A DNA stretch of 64,000 nucleotides, taken from NCBI GenBank assembly GCA_036383515.1, contig DASVOE010000055.1:51287-115286 (forward strand). Reading direction: 5' to 3'. The DNA is from CADEDV01 sp036383515. Lineage in GTDB: Bacteria; Bacteroidota; Bacteroidia; Chitinophagales; Chitinophagaceae. The notes under the pieces are model-generated. The model saw only the letters and a list, made by a program, of their open reading frames with translations. It was not told the DNA's origin and made no database searches. Positions 51,786 through 60,558 of the stretch are shown piece after piece. Both the position numbers and the translations under genes were made by a program. Numbering within the stretch: position 1 is the stretch's first letter; each line of letters begins with the position of its first letter.

Positions 51786-54700
51786 ATGAAAAGAAGTACT
51801 CTGTTTACAGCAGTGCCTGTCCTGCTGCTTTTACTGACTGTTTTTACCTTTCAATTTATCAATGCACAAACACTCGCCTTCCCGGAAGCTGATGGCTTTG
51901 GACGTTATGCACAAGGTGCAAGAGCCAATGCAACACGACAGGTGTATATTGTTACCAACCTCAATGATGCAGGTGCCGGTTCCTTTCGTGATGCGGTGAG
52001 CCAACCGGGTCGTATTGTTGTGTTTGCTGTGGGTGGTATCATTACATTACAAAGTGATGTAGTTGTATCAGCCAACTGTACCATTGCCGGACAAACTGCT
52101 CCTGGTGATGGAATCGTGATCTTTAATAAACGTGTAACCTTCTCAGGTTCCAGCAATACAATTTGCCGTTACCTGCGGTTTCGCTTAGGCGCTACAAATA
52201 ACTCAGGTAAAGATGCATCGGGTCTTGCCAATGGAAGTAATATGATCATGGATCATATGTCATTCTCCTGGGGCATGGATGAAGTATTTTCTATTAACTG
52301 GGATGGAAAAGGAACCGCACCTGATAATATCACCATCCAAAATTCAATTATTGCACAAGGCTTGCACAGAGAGAATCACTCAGCAGGTGGTTTAATACAA
52401 ACACCTGATGGCGGTAAAGTGAGCTTGTTGAAAAATTTATACATCAGCAATAAAACACGCAATCCCAAAGTAAAAGGTATAAACGAATTTGTAAACAACG
52501 TGGTGTACGATTGGGGTAATGGCAATCGTTTGGGTGATATTCCCAACTATGGCTGGTCGGGTGAAGCTTATATCATGGGTGGTTCATCTGGTGTATCGGA
52601 AGTAAACATCATCAACAATTATTTCATGAGTGGTCCGCTTACACCTCCTTCTGAAGCATCACCCTTTTCAAGAGGTACAGGATCTTTTTATCTCTATGGT
52701 GCAGGCAACTATTACGATAATAACCGCAATGGTATTTTAGATGGCGATGAAGTACCGTATAACAGTTCAGCAACAGGTTATCCCGGTATTGCAGATGATG
52801 GTTTTAAAACATCTCCGTTTGCTTATCCTGCTGCAAACCCAACATTGAGTGCGGCGCAGGCGTATGATTATGTTATGAATAATGCAGGCAGCAATTATCC
52901 ACGTCGTGACCAGGTAGATGGTTTACTGATCAGTGAAGTAGCATCGAAAGGTGTGGATGGTTTTTATGTATACCGTGAAACGGATCTTCCATTTTCAAAT
53001 GGTGGTGTGGGGCAAGTGTTCAATGCGCCCGCACCAACAGACAGCGATAGCGATGGTATGCCCGATGCCTGGGAAGATGCAAATGGCTTAAATAAAAATA
53101 ACGCAGCTGATGCCATTGCGTTCAGCGCAAGCATGCCACAGTATCTCAATATTGAAGTATATATCAACGCACTGGTCAATACACCTGCACCTTCTTTTGT
53201 AAAACATCCCACCAACATTACATTACTTGCTTCTTCGTTTGAATTACCAGGCCCCAACAGCAAAGTGGTAATCAACTGGGTTGATAATGCCGATAACGAA
53301 ACTAACTTTGTCATTGAACGTAGTGAAAATGGCACAAACTTTACAGCTATTGCACAACCCGCAGCCAATACAACTACCTATGATGATGTAACAGGCCTGT
53401 TACCCAATAAAATTTATTACTATCGCATCAAAGCAGTTGCCGGAAGTCTTGAGTCAGCGTACAGTCCTGTTATTTCCGTTACAACGCCACCGATTGCTTC
53501 TGCACCAACTGTTACAGCCAATCCCTCTCCAGCTAATAATTCGCAACAGGTGGAATTATCCAATGGCAGTGTAAAACTTACGTGGACAGGCAGCAGCAAC
53601 ACATTGCGTTATCTCGTTTATTTTGGTACGGATGCAGCCATTCTTTCACAGGTTGCTGATATTGCTTACAGCACAGCGCCATCTTACACAGTAAATAATC
53701 TTACTGATTACACAAATTATTACTGGCGTGTAGATGCCAAGAACGATAAAGGAACAACTACCGGCAATGCATGGAATTTCAGAACAACCAAATCGTTTCC
53801 ATTGGGCATGATCGGTCACTGGAGTTTTGATGAAGCTGAAGGAATTGACATCATCGACAGTTCAGCATATCAAAACAACGGTATTCTTGGCCTGGATGAT
53901 GATGATCTTACGATCCGTGTATCCGGAAAAATAAATGGTGGGGTGAATTTTGCAACAGCATCGGTTGATAAATATGTAGTGAGCATTCCGCATGAAGATC
54001 AGCTTTATCTCAACCGCTCCCCTTTTTCCATTTCATTGTGGATGAAAGCGGCACCTTCTTTACTTCCTCCAGATAATAATACCAGCTCTTACTTATTGTG
54101 TAAAGGTTCTATTACTAAAAACACAACTACAGGCGCAACAGGAAAGCGTTTTGATATTGAGTTCAAGAATAAAGAATTCCGTTTTGCCATTGATGATGAT
54201 GTAACCAAGTATGAATTAACCACCAGCGGCATTCCCTTCTTCGTAAATGACTGGGTGCATGTGGTGATCGTCCGTGATACATTGGCAAAAAAACTTCGTG
54301 TCTATCTCAATGGGCAAATGATCAAAGAACAAGCAACCGGTGCAACAGCACAAGCCATTGGTGAAGAAAGTGATCTTATCCTCGGCAATATTGGCGAGCT
54401 GGAATTTCTTACCACAACAAATAAACCTGCTCCCTATAAAGGCATGCTCGATGAAGTGAAGATGTACAATTATGTGTTGAGTAACCTGGATGTGTTGAAA
54501 TTATTTCACACCAGCCCATTGCCCATACAACCGTATGCACCAACTCTCCCTTCGGGTACAAGTTTAGAAGGTTATGAAGCAACAGTAAGTTCATCCTGGT
54601 CGGGTGAAATCAATACCACTTCATACAAAGTTTATGTTGGAACAGATGCCAACAACCTTTCCTTTTATGCAGATGCAGCCTTGGTAAATCCTTCTGTTAC

Positions 54701-56717
54701 ATTCAGCAATTTAATTGCAGGCGTTGTTTATTACTGGCGGGTAGATGCCATTGGCCCTGTTGGAACAACCACTGGTAATGTATGGTCTTTTAAAGCTGTA
54801 TCACCCAAAGGACTGGTGGCACATTATAAACTCGATGAAACAACAGGAACCGTTGTGAACGATAACAGCAACTATCATTGGAATGGCAATATTACCAGTA
54901 TGCCCGGTGCAGTTTGGGATGCAGGAAAATTCGGCAACAGCCTGCTATTTGGTAATCCTGTTTCAACAAGTACTGCTACAACTGCACATAAAGATCACCT
55001 GTTGTTCGATACCAATCCATTCAGTATTTCTATGTGGGTATATTTGACCAATGGCAACAGCAATTACAATTCCGCAGTTGGTAAAGATTGTTATTTGATA
55101 CACAAAGGAAAATTTGTTGATCCCGGTGGCAAATGGTATGGCTTACAATTGAGAGACAGTACGCTTACGTTTGCGATTGATGATGCCACCACCAAACCAA
55201 CATTAAATATCAACCTTAAAAAAGCATCACCCTATTTTATCTTCAATAACAGCTGGACGAATATCATTGCTGTAAAAGATACTGCTGCTAAACGCATCCG
55301 TGTGTATATCAACGGTACGGAAGCTGGTTCGATAACGTATCCGGCAACGCTTGGCAACACCGGTTTAAACCTGCCATTAGTGTTGGGCAATTCACCGGAG
55401 AATAAACCTTTCCACGATAAAATGGATGATGTGCGTTTGTACAATTATAAATTGAGTGCAGAAGAAATTCAGCGTATTCAAAGCGGAACCCCATTGGTAA
55501 ATAAAGTAACCGATCCAACACCGGTGAATGGAGATCCACAGGTGAGCTATGGCAATATTGCGTTGGCATGGAAAGGCGCTGCACAAACCTATAATGTTTA
55601 CTCAGGCAGTTCACCTGCAAACCTCTTACCGGTTGCAACAGGAGTTGTAACACAAAACTATTTACTGCAAAATATCACAACACTCAGTCCGCTTTACTGG
55701 CGTGTAGATGCTGTACGTGATGGTGAAGTGGCTACAGGCGATACATGGTCATTCACCGTGGTGGATACAACAAAGCCAACAGTCATTGCGAAAAACATTT
55801 CTGTTCCATTAGTAAACGGCACGGCGACCATTGCTCCCGAACAGATCAACAATGGCAGCGCTGATGACTATGGAATCAAAACACTGCAGATCAATAAAAC
55901 AACATTTGATTGCAGCCAGATCGGTGAACACGAAGTGATCTTAACTGTAACGGATAACAATGATAATGTGAGTACAGCTACGACAACTGTTACTGTTGTG
56001 GGCGCCATCCCCGCCCCTGCTATAACAGTAAGCCGCAGCAATAACACCTATACCAATGGCGAACCGAATACTGTTTTCCTGGGTTATGGTGCACAACAAT
56101 TAACCTTAACCGCTTCGGATGCCAACAGCAGCCAGAGCAGTTTTGCATGGGCTCCTCCAACTTACCTGAATACAGTAAGTGCTACAGCAACCGTGTTTAC
56201 ACCAACTGTTGCGGGCAACTACAGCTACACGGTTGAAGCAACGAATGAATATGGTTGTAAAGCAAGCGCAGTTATTGTATTGAAAGTAATCGATGCAAGA
56301 TGTGGCAACAATATGGATAAGGTATTGCTTTGCAAAGAAGGTAAAAGCAAATGTATTGACCCTACCAGCGTGCCGGATCAAATGAGTCATGGTTACCAGT
56401 TGGGAGCTTGCGGCATTGCTGTTCAAAGCAGAAACGGATTATTGAGCGAAGAGAAGGCAGCTGCCTACTCTTTAACAGTATCACCTAATCCTGCTGCCGA
56501 CCATGCAGTCATTCAATTCAACACAGCAGCACAGGAAATATACAGTGTTGATCTCTACAATGTGCATGGTGCAAAACTGGCAACTATCGATAAAGGAACC
56601 AGCAGCGGCACACATACCGTTCGCTACAACCTCAATACATTGCCGCCAGGTTTATATGCGATCAAACTTTCTGTGAACGGAAAACAGCTAACGAAAAAAC
56701 TGGTCATACAACGATAA
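51786..56717 (+). CDS. Secreted PL1-type polysaccharide lyase, LamG and T9SS domains
   Basis: A 1643-residue protein with a signal peptide (VPVLLLLLTVFTFQFINAQ). Residues 30-410 form a right-handed beta-helix of pectate-lyase type (LAFPEADGFGRYAQGARANA, IIMDHMSFSWGMDEVFS-type block, NSIIAQGLHRENHSAGGLIQ). DSDSDGMPDAWED (about 420) is a calcium-binding TSP3-like linker. FN3-like domains (470-670), two LamG domains (about 675-920 and 1008-1240), an Ig-like region (about 1330-1480), and a T9SS type A sorting domain (1561-1643: LTVSPNPAADHAVIQF, LPPGLYAIKLSVNGKQLTKK) follow. It should be exported and anchored or released to degrade pectin or a related polyuronate. A strong terminator follows. Confidence 0.92.
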   Translation: MKRSTLFTAVPVLLLLLTVFTFQFINAQTLAFPEADGFGRYAQGARANATRQVYIVTNLNDAGAGSFRDAVSQPGRIVVFAVGGIITLQSDVVVSANCTIAGQTAPGDGIVIFNKRVTFSGSSNTICRYLRFRLGATNNSGKDASGLANGSNMIMDHMSFSWGMDEVFSINWDGKGTAPDNITIQNSIIAQGLHRENHSAGGLIQTPDGGKVSLLKNLYISNKTRNPKVKGINEFVNNVVYDWGNGNRLGDIPNYGWSGEAYIMGGSSGVSEVNIINNYFMSGPLTPPSEASPFSRGTGSFYLYGAGNYYDNNRNGILDGDEVPYNSSATGYPGIADDGFKTSPFAYPAANPTLSAAQAYDYVMNNAGSNYPRRDQVDGLLISEVASKGVDGFYVYRETDLPFSNGGVGQVFNAPAPTDSDSDGMPDAWEDANGLNKNNAADAIAFSASMPQYLNIEVYINALVNTPAPSFVKHPTNITLLASSFELPGPNSKVVINWVDNADNETNFVIERSENGTNFTAIAQPAANTTTYDDVTGLLPNKIYYYRIKAVAGSLESAYSPVISVTTPPIASAPTVTANPSPANNSQQVELSNGSVKLTWTGSSNTLRYLVYFGTDAAILSQVADIAYSTAPSYTVNNLTDYTNYYWRVDAKNDKGTTTGNAWNFRTTKSFPLGMIGHWSFDEAEGIDIIDSSAYQNNGILGLDDDDLTIRVSGKINGGVNFATASVDKYVVSIPHEDQLYLNRSPFSISLWMKAAPSLLPPDNNTSSYLLCKGSITKNTTTGATGKRFDIEFKNKEFRFAIDDDVTKYELTTSGIPFFVNDWVHVVIVRDTLAKKLRVYLNGQMIKEQATGATAQAIGEESDLILGNIGELEFLTTTNKPAPYKGMLDEVKMYNYVLSNLDVLKLFHTSPLPIQPYAPTLPSGTSLEGYEATVSSSWSGEINTTSYKVYVGTDANNLSFYADAALVNPSVTFSNLIAGVVYYWRVDAIGPVGTTTGNVWSFKAVSPKGLVAHYKLDETTGTVVNDNSNYHWNGNITSMPGAVWDAGKFGNSLLFGNPVSTSTATTAHKDHLLFDTNPFSISMWVYLTNGNSNYNSAVGKDCYLIHKGKFVDPGGKWYGLQLRDSTLTFAIDDATTKPTLNINLKKASPYFIFNNSWTNIIAVKDTAAKRIRVYINGTEAGSITYPATLGNTGLNLPLVLGNSPENKPFHDKMDDVRLYNYKLSAEEIQRIQSGTPLVNKVTDPTPVNGDPQVSYGNIALAWKGAAQTYNVYSGSSPANLLPVATGVVTQNYLLQNITTLSPLYWRVDAVRDGEVATGDTWSFTVVDTTKPTVIAKNISVPLVNGTATIAPEQINNGSADDYGIKTLQINKTTFDCSQIGEHEVILTVTDNNDNVSTATTTVTVVGAIPAPAITVSRSNNTYTNGEPNTVFLGYGAQQLTLTASDANSSQSSFAWAPPTYLNTVSATATVFTPTVAGNYSYTVEATNEYGCKASAVIVLKVIDARCGNNMDKVLLCKEGKSKCIDPTSVPDQMSHGYQLGACGIAVQSRNGLLSEEKAAAYSLTVSPNPAADHAVIQFNTAAQEIYSVDLYNVHGAKLATIDKGTSSGTHTVRYNLNTLPPGLYAIKLSVNGKQLTKKLVIQR

Positions 56718-56742
56718 ATGCATTATTCGCTTTAATAGTTAT

Positions 56743-56775
56743 AAAAACAGGGCAGCGTAATACTGCCCTGTTTTT
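56743..56775. terminator. Intrinsic terminator of the polysaccharide lyase gene
   Basis: AAAAACAGGGCAG (56743-56755) pairs perfectly with CTGCCCTGTTTTT (56763-56775) around a 7-base loop, 13 base pairs ending in a T-run. It lies 26 bases after the lyase stop. It can work on either strand. Confidence 0.8.
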
Positions 56776-56841
56776 GTTTAGGCAAACGCAAAGCAATTGT
56801 TAGCCTTTACTTTCTTACATTTAAACTTCTAAATAGTTTAT

Positions 56842-57273
56842 ATGAAAAAGTTGCAATTCCTTTTTAGCTTTCTTGCAGGCGCCGGTACACTCTATGCAGT
56901 ATTGGCCTTTACAGGTAAACTTCCAGCAGAAAAATATATCCTGCAAAACGAAAAAGATATTGCCAAAGAACAACCCGGTCCGCATGATGGTGGTGGTACT
57001 ACCATCGCCTACCCTTTCTTTGAAGGCACTAAAGATTTTAAGATGGCCTTTCGTAAACGTATCTTAAAACCTGGCTCTTCCATCGGTTATCACTTGCAGG
57101 AAGAAGATGAAATTTATTATGTGCTTAGTGGTAACGGTATGATGCAGATGAACGGTGATAACTTTCCGGTAAAACCAGGTGATGCTGTTTTAACCAGGCC
57201 GGGCAGCAGTCATGGCATTAAGCCGGCAGGTAATGAAGATCTAACTATTATGATCGCTTATTTGCTGAAATAA
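56842..57273 (+). CDS. Exported or anchored cupin-domain protein
   Basis: A 143-residue protein. The N-terminus (KKLQFLFSFLAGAGTLYAVL) is a signal peptide or anchor. The cupin fold is visible: PGSSIGYHLQEEDEIYYVLS (first motif with H and E residues for metal), GNGMMQMNGDNFPVKPGDAV, then RPGSSHGIKPAGNEDL carrying the second-motif H. Cupins of this size may be isomerases, oxygenases or just sensors of small sugars. It follows the polysaccharide lyase across a terminator, so co-function is possible but not shown. Confidence 0.85.
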   Translation: MKKLQFLFSFLAGAGTLYAVLAFTGKLPAEKYILQNEKDIAKEQPGPHDGGGTTIAYPFFEGTKDFKMAFRKRILKPGSSIGYHLQEEDEIYYVLSGNGMMQMNGDNFPVKPGDAVLTRPGSSHGIKPAGNEDLTIMIAYLLK

Positions 57274-57367
57274 AACCTAAAGGTTTATTTTATTTATAAC
57301 ACAATCACTGGGAACAAGCTGTATAAATATTGGTAGAAAGAATTTAACTTCAGATAACATATAGCAA

Positions 57368-57910
57368 ATGCAGGCTGAGAGAATCATAACAAAATTTATT
57401 TTGCTCCTTACCTTTTTATTTGTGCTGAACATTGTTAACGGTCAAATAAGAGACAGCGCTCAATCATACGTTCCAGAAACATGGAAAAAATTTCATCTGG
57501 GCATACGTGCAGGCGCCGGCATACAAAGATCTTTTTACTTTGAAGCAGGTCTGTCGCTTCAAAAATATGTGTATGAAGCAAGGCATGGGTTTATGGTATC
57601 CACATTCTATGCGGCCTTTGAAAGGACAGCCGGTACTTCGGGCGAAACACCTGTATATGGTGTAAAGGGCGGTGCTGAATTAATAAATAATGGTGCCGGA
57701 GGCGCCATTGAAATTAAATACCTGGCTAATTCCGATAAGGAAGATGTGATGATTACGCCTAAGTACGGATTCGGATTAGGTTTTGCTAATATTATGTATG
57801 GCTATAATTTTTCTACCAATAAATACCCATTTTCCAATATCGGCAAGCATCAATTCTCGTTGGTCATCAACACAAGTATTCTTTTTTATCATTCGAAAGA
57901 AAAAAAATGA
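57368..57910 (+). CDS. Exported beta-rich protein, possible outer-membrane barrel
   Basis: A 180-residue protein with a signal peptide (ITKFILLLTFLFVLNIVNGQ). The mature part is a series of alternating strands (HLGIRAGAGIQRSFYFEAGL, YGVKGGAELINNGAGGAIEI, YGFGLGFANIMYGYNFS) typical of an outer-membrane beta-barrel of about eight strands. It has no partner of known function adjacent. Its role is unknown; porin- or sensor-like barrels are the likely class. Confidence 0.7.
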   Translation: MQAERIITKFILLLTFLFVLNIVNGQIRDSAQSYVPETWKKFHLGIRAGAGIQRSFYFEAGLSLQKYVYEARHGFMVSTFYAAFERTAGTSGETPVYGVKGGAELINNGAGGAIEIKYLANSDKEDVMITPKYGFGLGFANIMYGYNFSTNKYPFSNIGKHQFSLVINTSILFYHSKEKK

Positions 57911-58073
57911 TGTTATAAGGCGCTTCTTTATCCGGGAACTATAATTTCTATCTTTGCCATCCCGGTTGCCTTGCTAAATAAGGGATGTACAGATGGTTTT
58001 ATTACAACAGGGCTTCTTGTCATTTGATACCGGGTATATAAAAAACTAACTTTGATTTTTAAAATACTGTAGT

Positions 58074-58553
58074 ATGTTATCTATCGGAATAGAAGCACCT
58101 GGTTTCTCTTTATTTGCCACACCTGATCAAAAAATCAGCCTTTCTGAATTCAGGGGTAAAAGAGTGGTTCTCGCTTTTTATCCTGCTGACTGGAGCCCGG
58201 TATGTGGTGATCAAATGGCGCTGTACAATGAAATGCTGAATTATTTTCATAAACACAATGCCGAACTGATCGGTATTTCTGTAGATGGGAAATGGTGTCA
58301 CCTTGCTTTTAGCCAGGACAGGAAATTACATTTTCCCCTGCTCGCCGATTTTGAACCCAAAGGAGCTATAGCACAATTGTATGATGTGTATGATGAAAAA
58401 AATGGTGAATGCAGGAGAGCTTTGTTTGTGATTGACGAAGAAGGGATCATCCGCTGGAATCATTTGTCGCCCGTGGGTATCAACCCGGGTGCTGATGGCA
58501 TCTTTGATGCGTTGGAAGAAATGGATAAGGTTAAAAATAATGTTACGATCTAA
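58074..58553 (+). CDS. Peroxiredoxin (AhpC/TSA family)
   Basis: A 159-residue protein. The peroxidatic Cys is C44 in YPADWSPVCGDQ, where the usual Thr three residues earlier is Ser41; C64-like resolving Cys is not obvious, but C81 region (DGKWCHLAF) and C129 (GECRRALFV) exist. The thioredoxin fold strands (VVLAFYPADW, AELIGISVDG, FVIDEEG) are clear. It should reduce peroxides. It is followed 14 bases later by a DsbA-like gene, which may supply reducing power. Confidence 0.9.
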   Translation: MLSIGIEAPGFSLFATPDQKISLSEFRGKRVVLAFYPADWSPVCGDQMALYNEMLNYFHKHNAELIGISVDGKWCHLAFSQDRKLHFPLLADFEPKGAIAQLYDVYDEKNGECRRALFVIDEEGIIRWNHLSPVGINPGADGIFDALEEMDKVKNNVTI

Positions 58554-58567
58554 AAAGTTATTATACC

Positions 58568-59095
58568 ATGCCGCTGCGTCCACCCGTATCTTCTGCAGAT
58601 CATATCCAGGGAAATGATAATGCACTCATCGAATTAGTGGAGTATGGCGATTATCAATGTCCCCACTGCGGAAGAGCTTACCCCATTGTAAAACAACTGC
58701 AGGAGGAACTGGGCAATCAATTAAAATTTATTTTTCGCAATTTCCCCCTGGCCAAGATCCATCCCGAAGCTACTCTTGCTGCCATAGCAACAGAGGCTGC
58801 TGCTTTGCAGGGCAGTTATTGGGAAATGCATGATATCGTTTTTGAAAACCAGGATGACCTGGGCAAAGGCGCTTTACTACAATATGCTGTAACGCTGGGG
58901 CTAGATGTAACGCAACTGGAAGAGGATATGGCAAGACCGGAGTTGGCCAGCAAGGTAGAAGCTGATTTTGAAAGCGGTATCCGCAGCGGCGTGAATGCAA
59001 CGCCTACCTTTTTTATAAATGGCGAAAAATATAATAACGGCTGGGAAGGCGACCGGATGCTGACTTATATCCGAGCAAATTATCCTGGCCTGTAA
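58568..59095 (+). CDS. DsbA-like thiol oxidoreductase
   Basis: A 175-residue protein with no signal peptide, so cytoplasmic. The active site CPHC is C31-C34 in YGDYQCPHCGRAY. The DsbA helical insertion (YWEMHDIVFENQDDLGKGAL, LEEDMARPELASKVEADFES) is present and the cis-Pro lies in NATPTFFING. In the cytoplasm it more likely works with the adjacent peroxiredoxin (14 bases upstream) in thiol redox control than as an oxidase for secreted proteins. Substrates unknown. Confidence 0.9.
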   Translation: MPLRPPVSSADHIQGNDNALIELVEYGDYQCPHCGRAYPIVKQLQEELGNQLKFIFRNFPLAKIHPEATLAAIATEAAALQGSYWEMHDIVFENQDDLGKGALLQYAVTLGLDVTQLEEDMARPELASKVEADFESGIRSGVNATPTFFINGEKYNNGWEGDRMLTYIRANYPGL

Positions 59096-59333
59096 TTAAT
59101 CATTGAACTGCCTTCCTCATCACGCTATTCAGTAACGAATAGAATTAAATGGCTCACATCCAATTTTAACAGGAAATACCGCTGAATACTACTAAATGGT
59201 AATTGACTTCGCTCATAAGTTGATCTAATTTTATATTGAGATTATCCCCTTCCGCTTCCTCAACCCCTTGAACAAAACCCCATTGTTGTCCGGATATCCC
59301 TGTAAGATTGATTCATGATTAAAATTTATAGCA

Positions 59334-59522
59334 ATGCCTGAACTCATCTATATCCTGGCCTGGTTTATATTACCGTTGACACCGGCTTTTATTCTTTTTA
59401 AATTCCTGCCAAGCGTAGGCAACGTGGAAGGACCACTTAAAGGAATGCAACTGAAGTTCGGCGGTGCTTTTGCCGGTTACCTGATCTTATTCTTTATTTC
59501 TTACAATGTTATGGCATCCTAG
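59334..59522 (+). CDS. Small membrane protein, probable 5' part of a split gene
   Basis: A 62-residue protein with two hydrophobic helices (LIYILAWFILPLTPAFILFK, AFAGYLILFFISYNVMA) separated by VGNVEGPLKGMQLKFG. A TAG at 59520-59522 ends it, and the next gene's ATG follows immediately in the same reading frame. Without the TAG the two parts would be one 204-residue protein of membrane plus beta-rich domain. Both parts look intact, so this is either a recent nonsense mutation or two genes. Confidence 0.6.
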   Translation: MPELIYILAWFILPLTPAFILFKFLPSVGNVEGPLKGMQLKFGGAFAGYLILFFISYNVMAS

Positions 59523-59948
59523 ATGAAAAAAGCAGACTCAACCGATGAAGTATGGACCATTAAAGGAGATATCGGATCAACAGATAATCGTTTCAACCTG
59601 CAGGAAGATAAACCCGCTTTTACGATAGATCCGCTCGGGCAACGTTTTCATATGAAATGTTTTGATCTGAAGGTGGTGGCAACAGCAGATACAAAAGGGT
59701 ATTTAAGTTTTCCTATGCTTACACTGGCTGCCTATAATTATAAACAATATTCATTACCCATTTTAGATTTTGATAAAACCAGGAAGAATATTGATACCAC
59801 TAACTATGCTATCATTGATTACCGGTCAAGGATCATCCGGGTAAAAAATAAGATCGTGCTGGAGCCTGAAAATAATCTAAACGGGATGACAGCTTCCGTA
59901 AATCATGCTGAAATGATAGCGGTAGACACCTCATTAGTACAACATTAA
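59523..59948 (+). CDS. Beta-rich domain, probable 3' part of the split gene
   Basis: A 141-residue protein without signal peptide or membrane helix of its own. It opens EVWTIKGDIGSTDNRFNLQE, then strands DPLGQRFHMKCFDLKVVATA and LSFPMLTLAAYNYKQYSLPI, ending near a polar tail. The sequence reads naturally as the cytoplasmic or periplasmic domain of the membrane part upstream, in-frame across one TAG. If it is translated separately, it would be a soluble protein with a start ATG 0 bases from the stop. Family not recognised. Confidence 0.6.
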   Translation: MKKADSTDEVWTIKGDIGSTDNRFNLQEDKPAFTIDPLGQRFHMKCFDLKVVATADTKGYLSFPMLTLAAYNYKQYSLPILDFDKTRKNIDTTNYAIIDYRSRIIRVKNKIVLEPENNLNGMTASVNHAEMIAVDTSLVQH

Positions 59949-59959
59949 TTTTTAAAGAC

Positions 59960-60448
59960 ATGAAACGAATAATTTATTGTTTTGCAGTGTTGACGTTTGT
60001 GTTAATTGGTTTTTATATGCCGGCAGTAAAAGCGCAGACAGCTACAGCTGTCCGGCTGCAGGTAAATGAAAATGCGGTTCGATTGGTTTACGGCAAAATA
60101 TATAACCAGTCAAGAGGCAATCAATATCCCGCCTCTACCAAACGGGTTGTTTTAATGCCGAATACAGCGTCCAACCTGTCCCTGGCGCAGGACCTGTACA
60201 ACCTGTTTGATGATAACACGATAAAAAATATTCCGGGAGCCCGGAGCGTTATTACTTCCCAAGAAGGTATTTATCAATTCGAAGATGTAAGAACTGGTGA
60301 TTATATTATAAGAGTAACCGGTATGGGTGGTATGGTGATTAAATTCACGATACCTTCTAATACTTATGTTCGAAAACAAATACCTGATATGCCTGCTGAC
60401 TATTATAATAAAGTAATGGCGAAGACCCGGTATATCCAAAAAAATTGA
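59960..60448 (+). CDS. Exported carboxypeptidase-regulatory-like protein
   Basis: A 162-residue protein with a signal peptide (YCFAVLTFVLIGFYMPAVKA). The mature part has a carboxypeptidase-regulatory-like (CarboxypepD_reg) look: VRLVYGKIYNQSRGNQYPAS then a strand-rich core with EGIYQFEDVRTGDYIIRVTG, the typical 'g-y-f-dv-pGdYti' end of such folds. In Bacteroidota such domains occur in receptors and surface proteins. It is 11 bases after the split gene's second half and may belong with it. A terminator follows. Confidence 0.7.
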   Translation: MKRIIYCFAVLTFVLIGFYMPAVKAQTATAVRLQVNENAVRLVYGKIYNQSRGNQYPASTKRVVLMPNTASNLSLAQDLYNLFDDNTIKNIPGARSVITSQEGIYQFEDVRTGDYIIRVTGMGGMVIKFTIPSNTYVRKQIPDMPADYYNKVMAKTRYIQKN

Positions 60449-60493
60449 ACTTACTCAAAAAAATCCCTTTTACAGGCAACTGAATAGTTTACC

Positions 60494-60524
60494 AACCAAT
60501 TTCCCGGCGCCTGGGAAATTGGTT
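60494..60524. terminator. Bidirectional terminator between convergent genes
   Basis: AACCAATTTCCC (60494-60505) pairs perfectly with GGGAAATTGGTT (60513-60524) around a 7-base loop. It lies between the exported plus-strand gene (ends 60448) and the minus-strand xylose isomerase (ends 60559). A convincing T-run is lacking, so the assignment rests on the strong stem and position. Confidence 0.6.
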
Positions 60525-60558
60525 GATTCAGGCGCTTTCTTTCAATAGTATTCCGTGA

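Noticed and set aside
59334..59948. General recoding of TAG as a sense codon in this organism
   Set aside because: Clear genes such as the RHS toxin (stop at 11656-11658) end at TAG with sensible downstream starts, so TAG works as stop; the split here is a local event.
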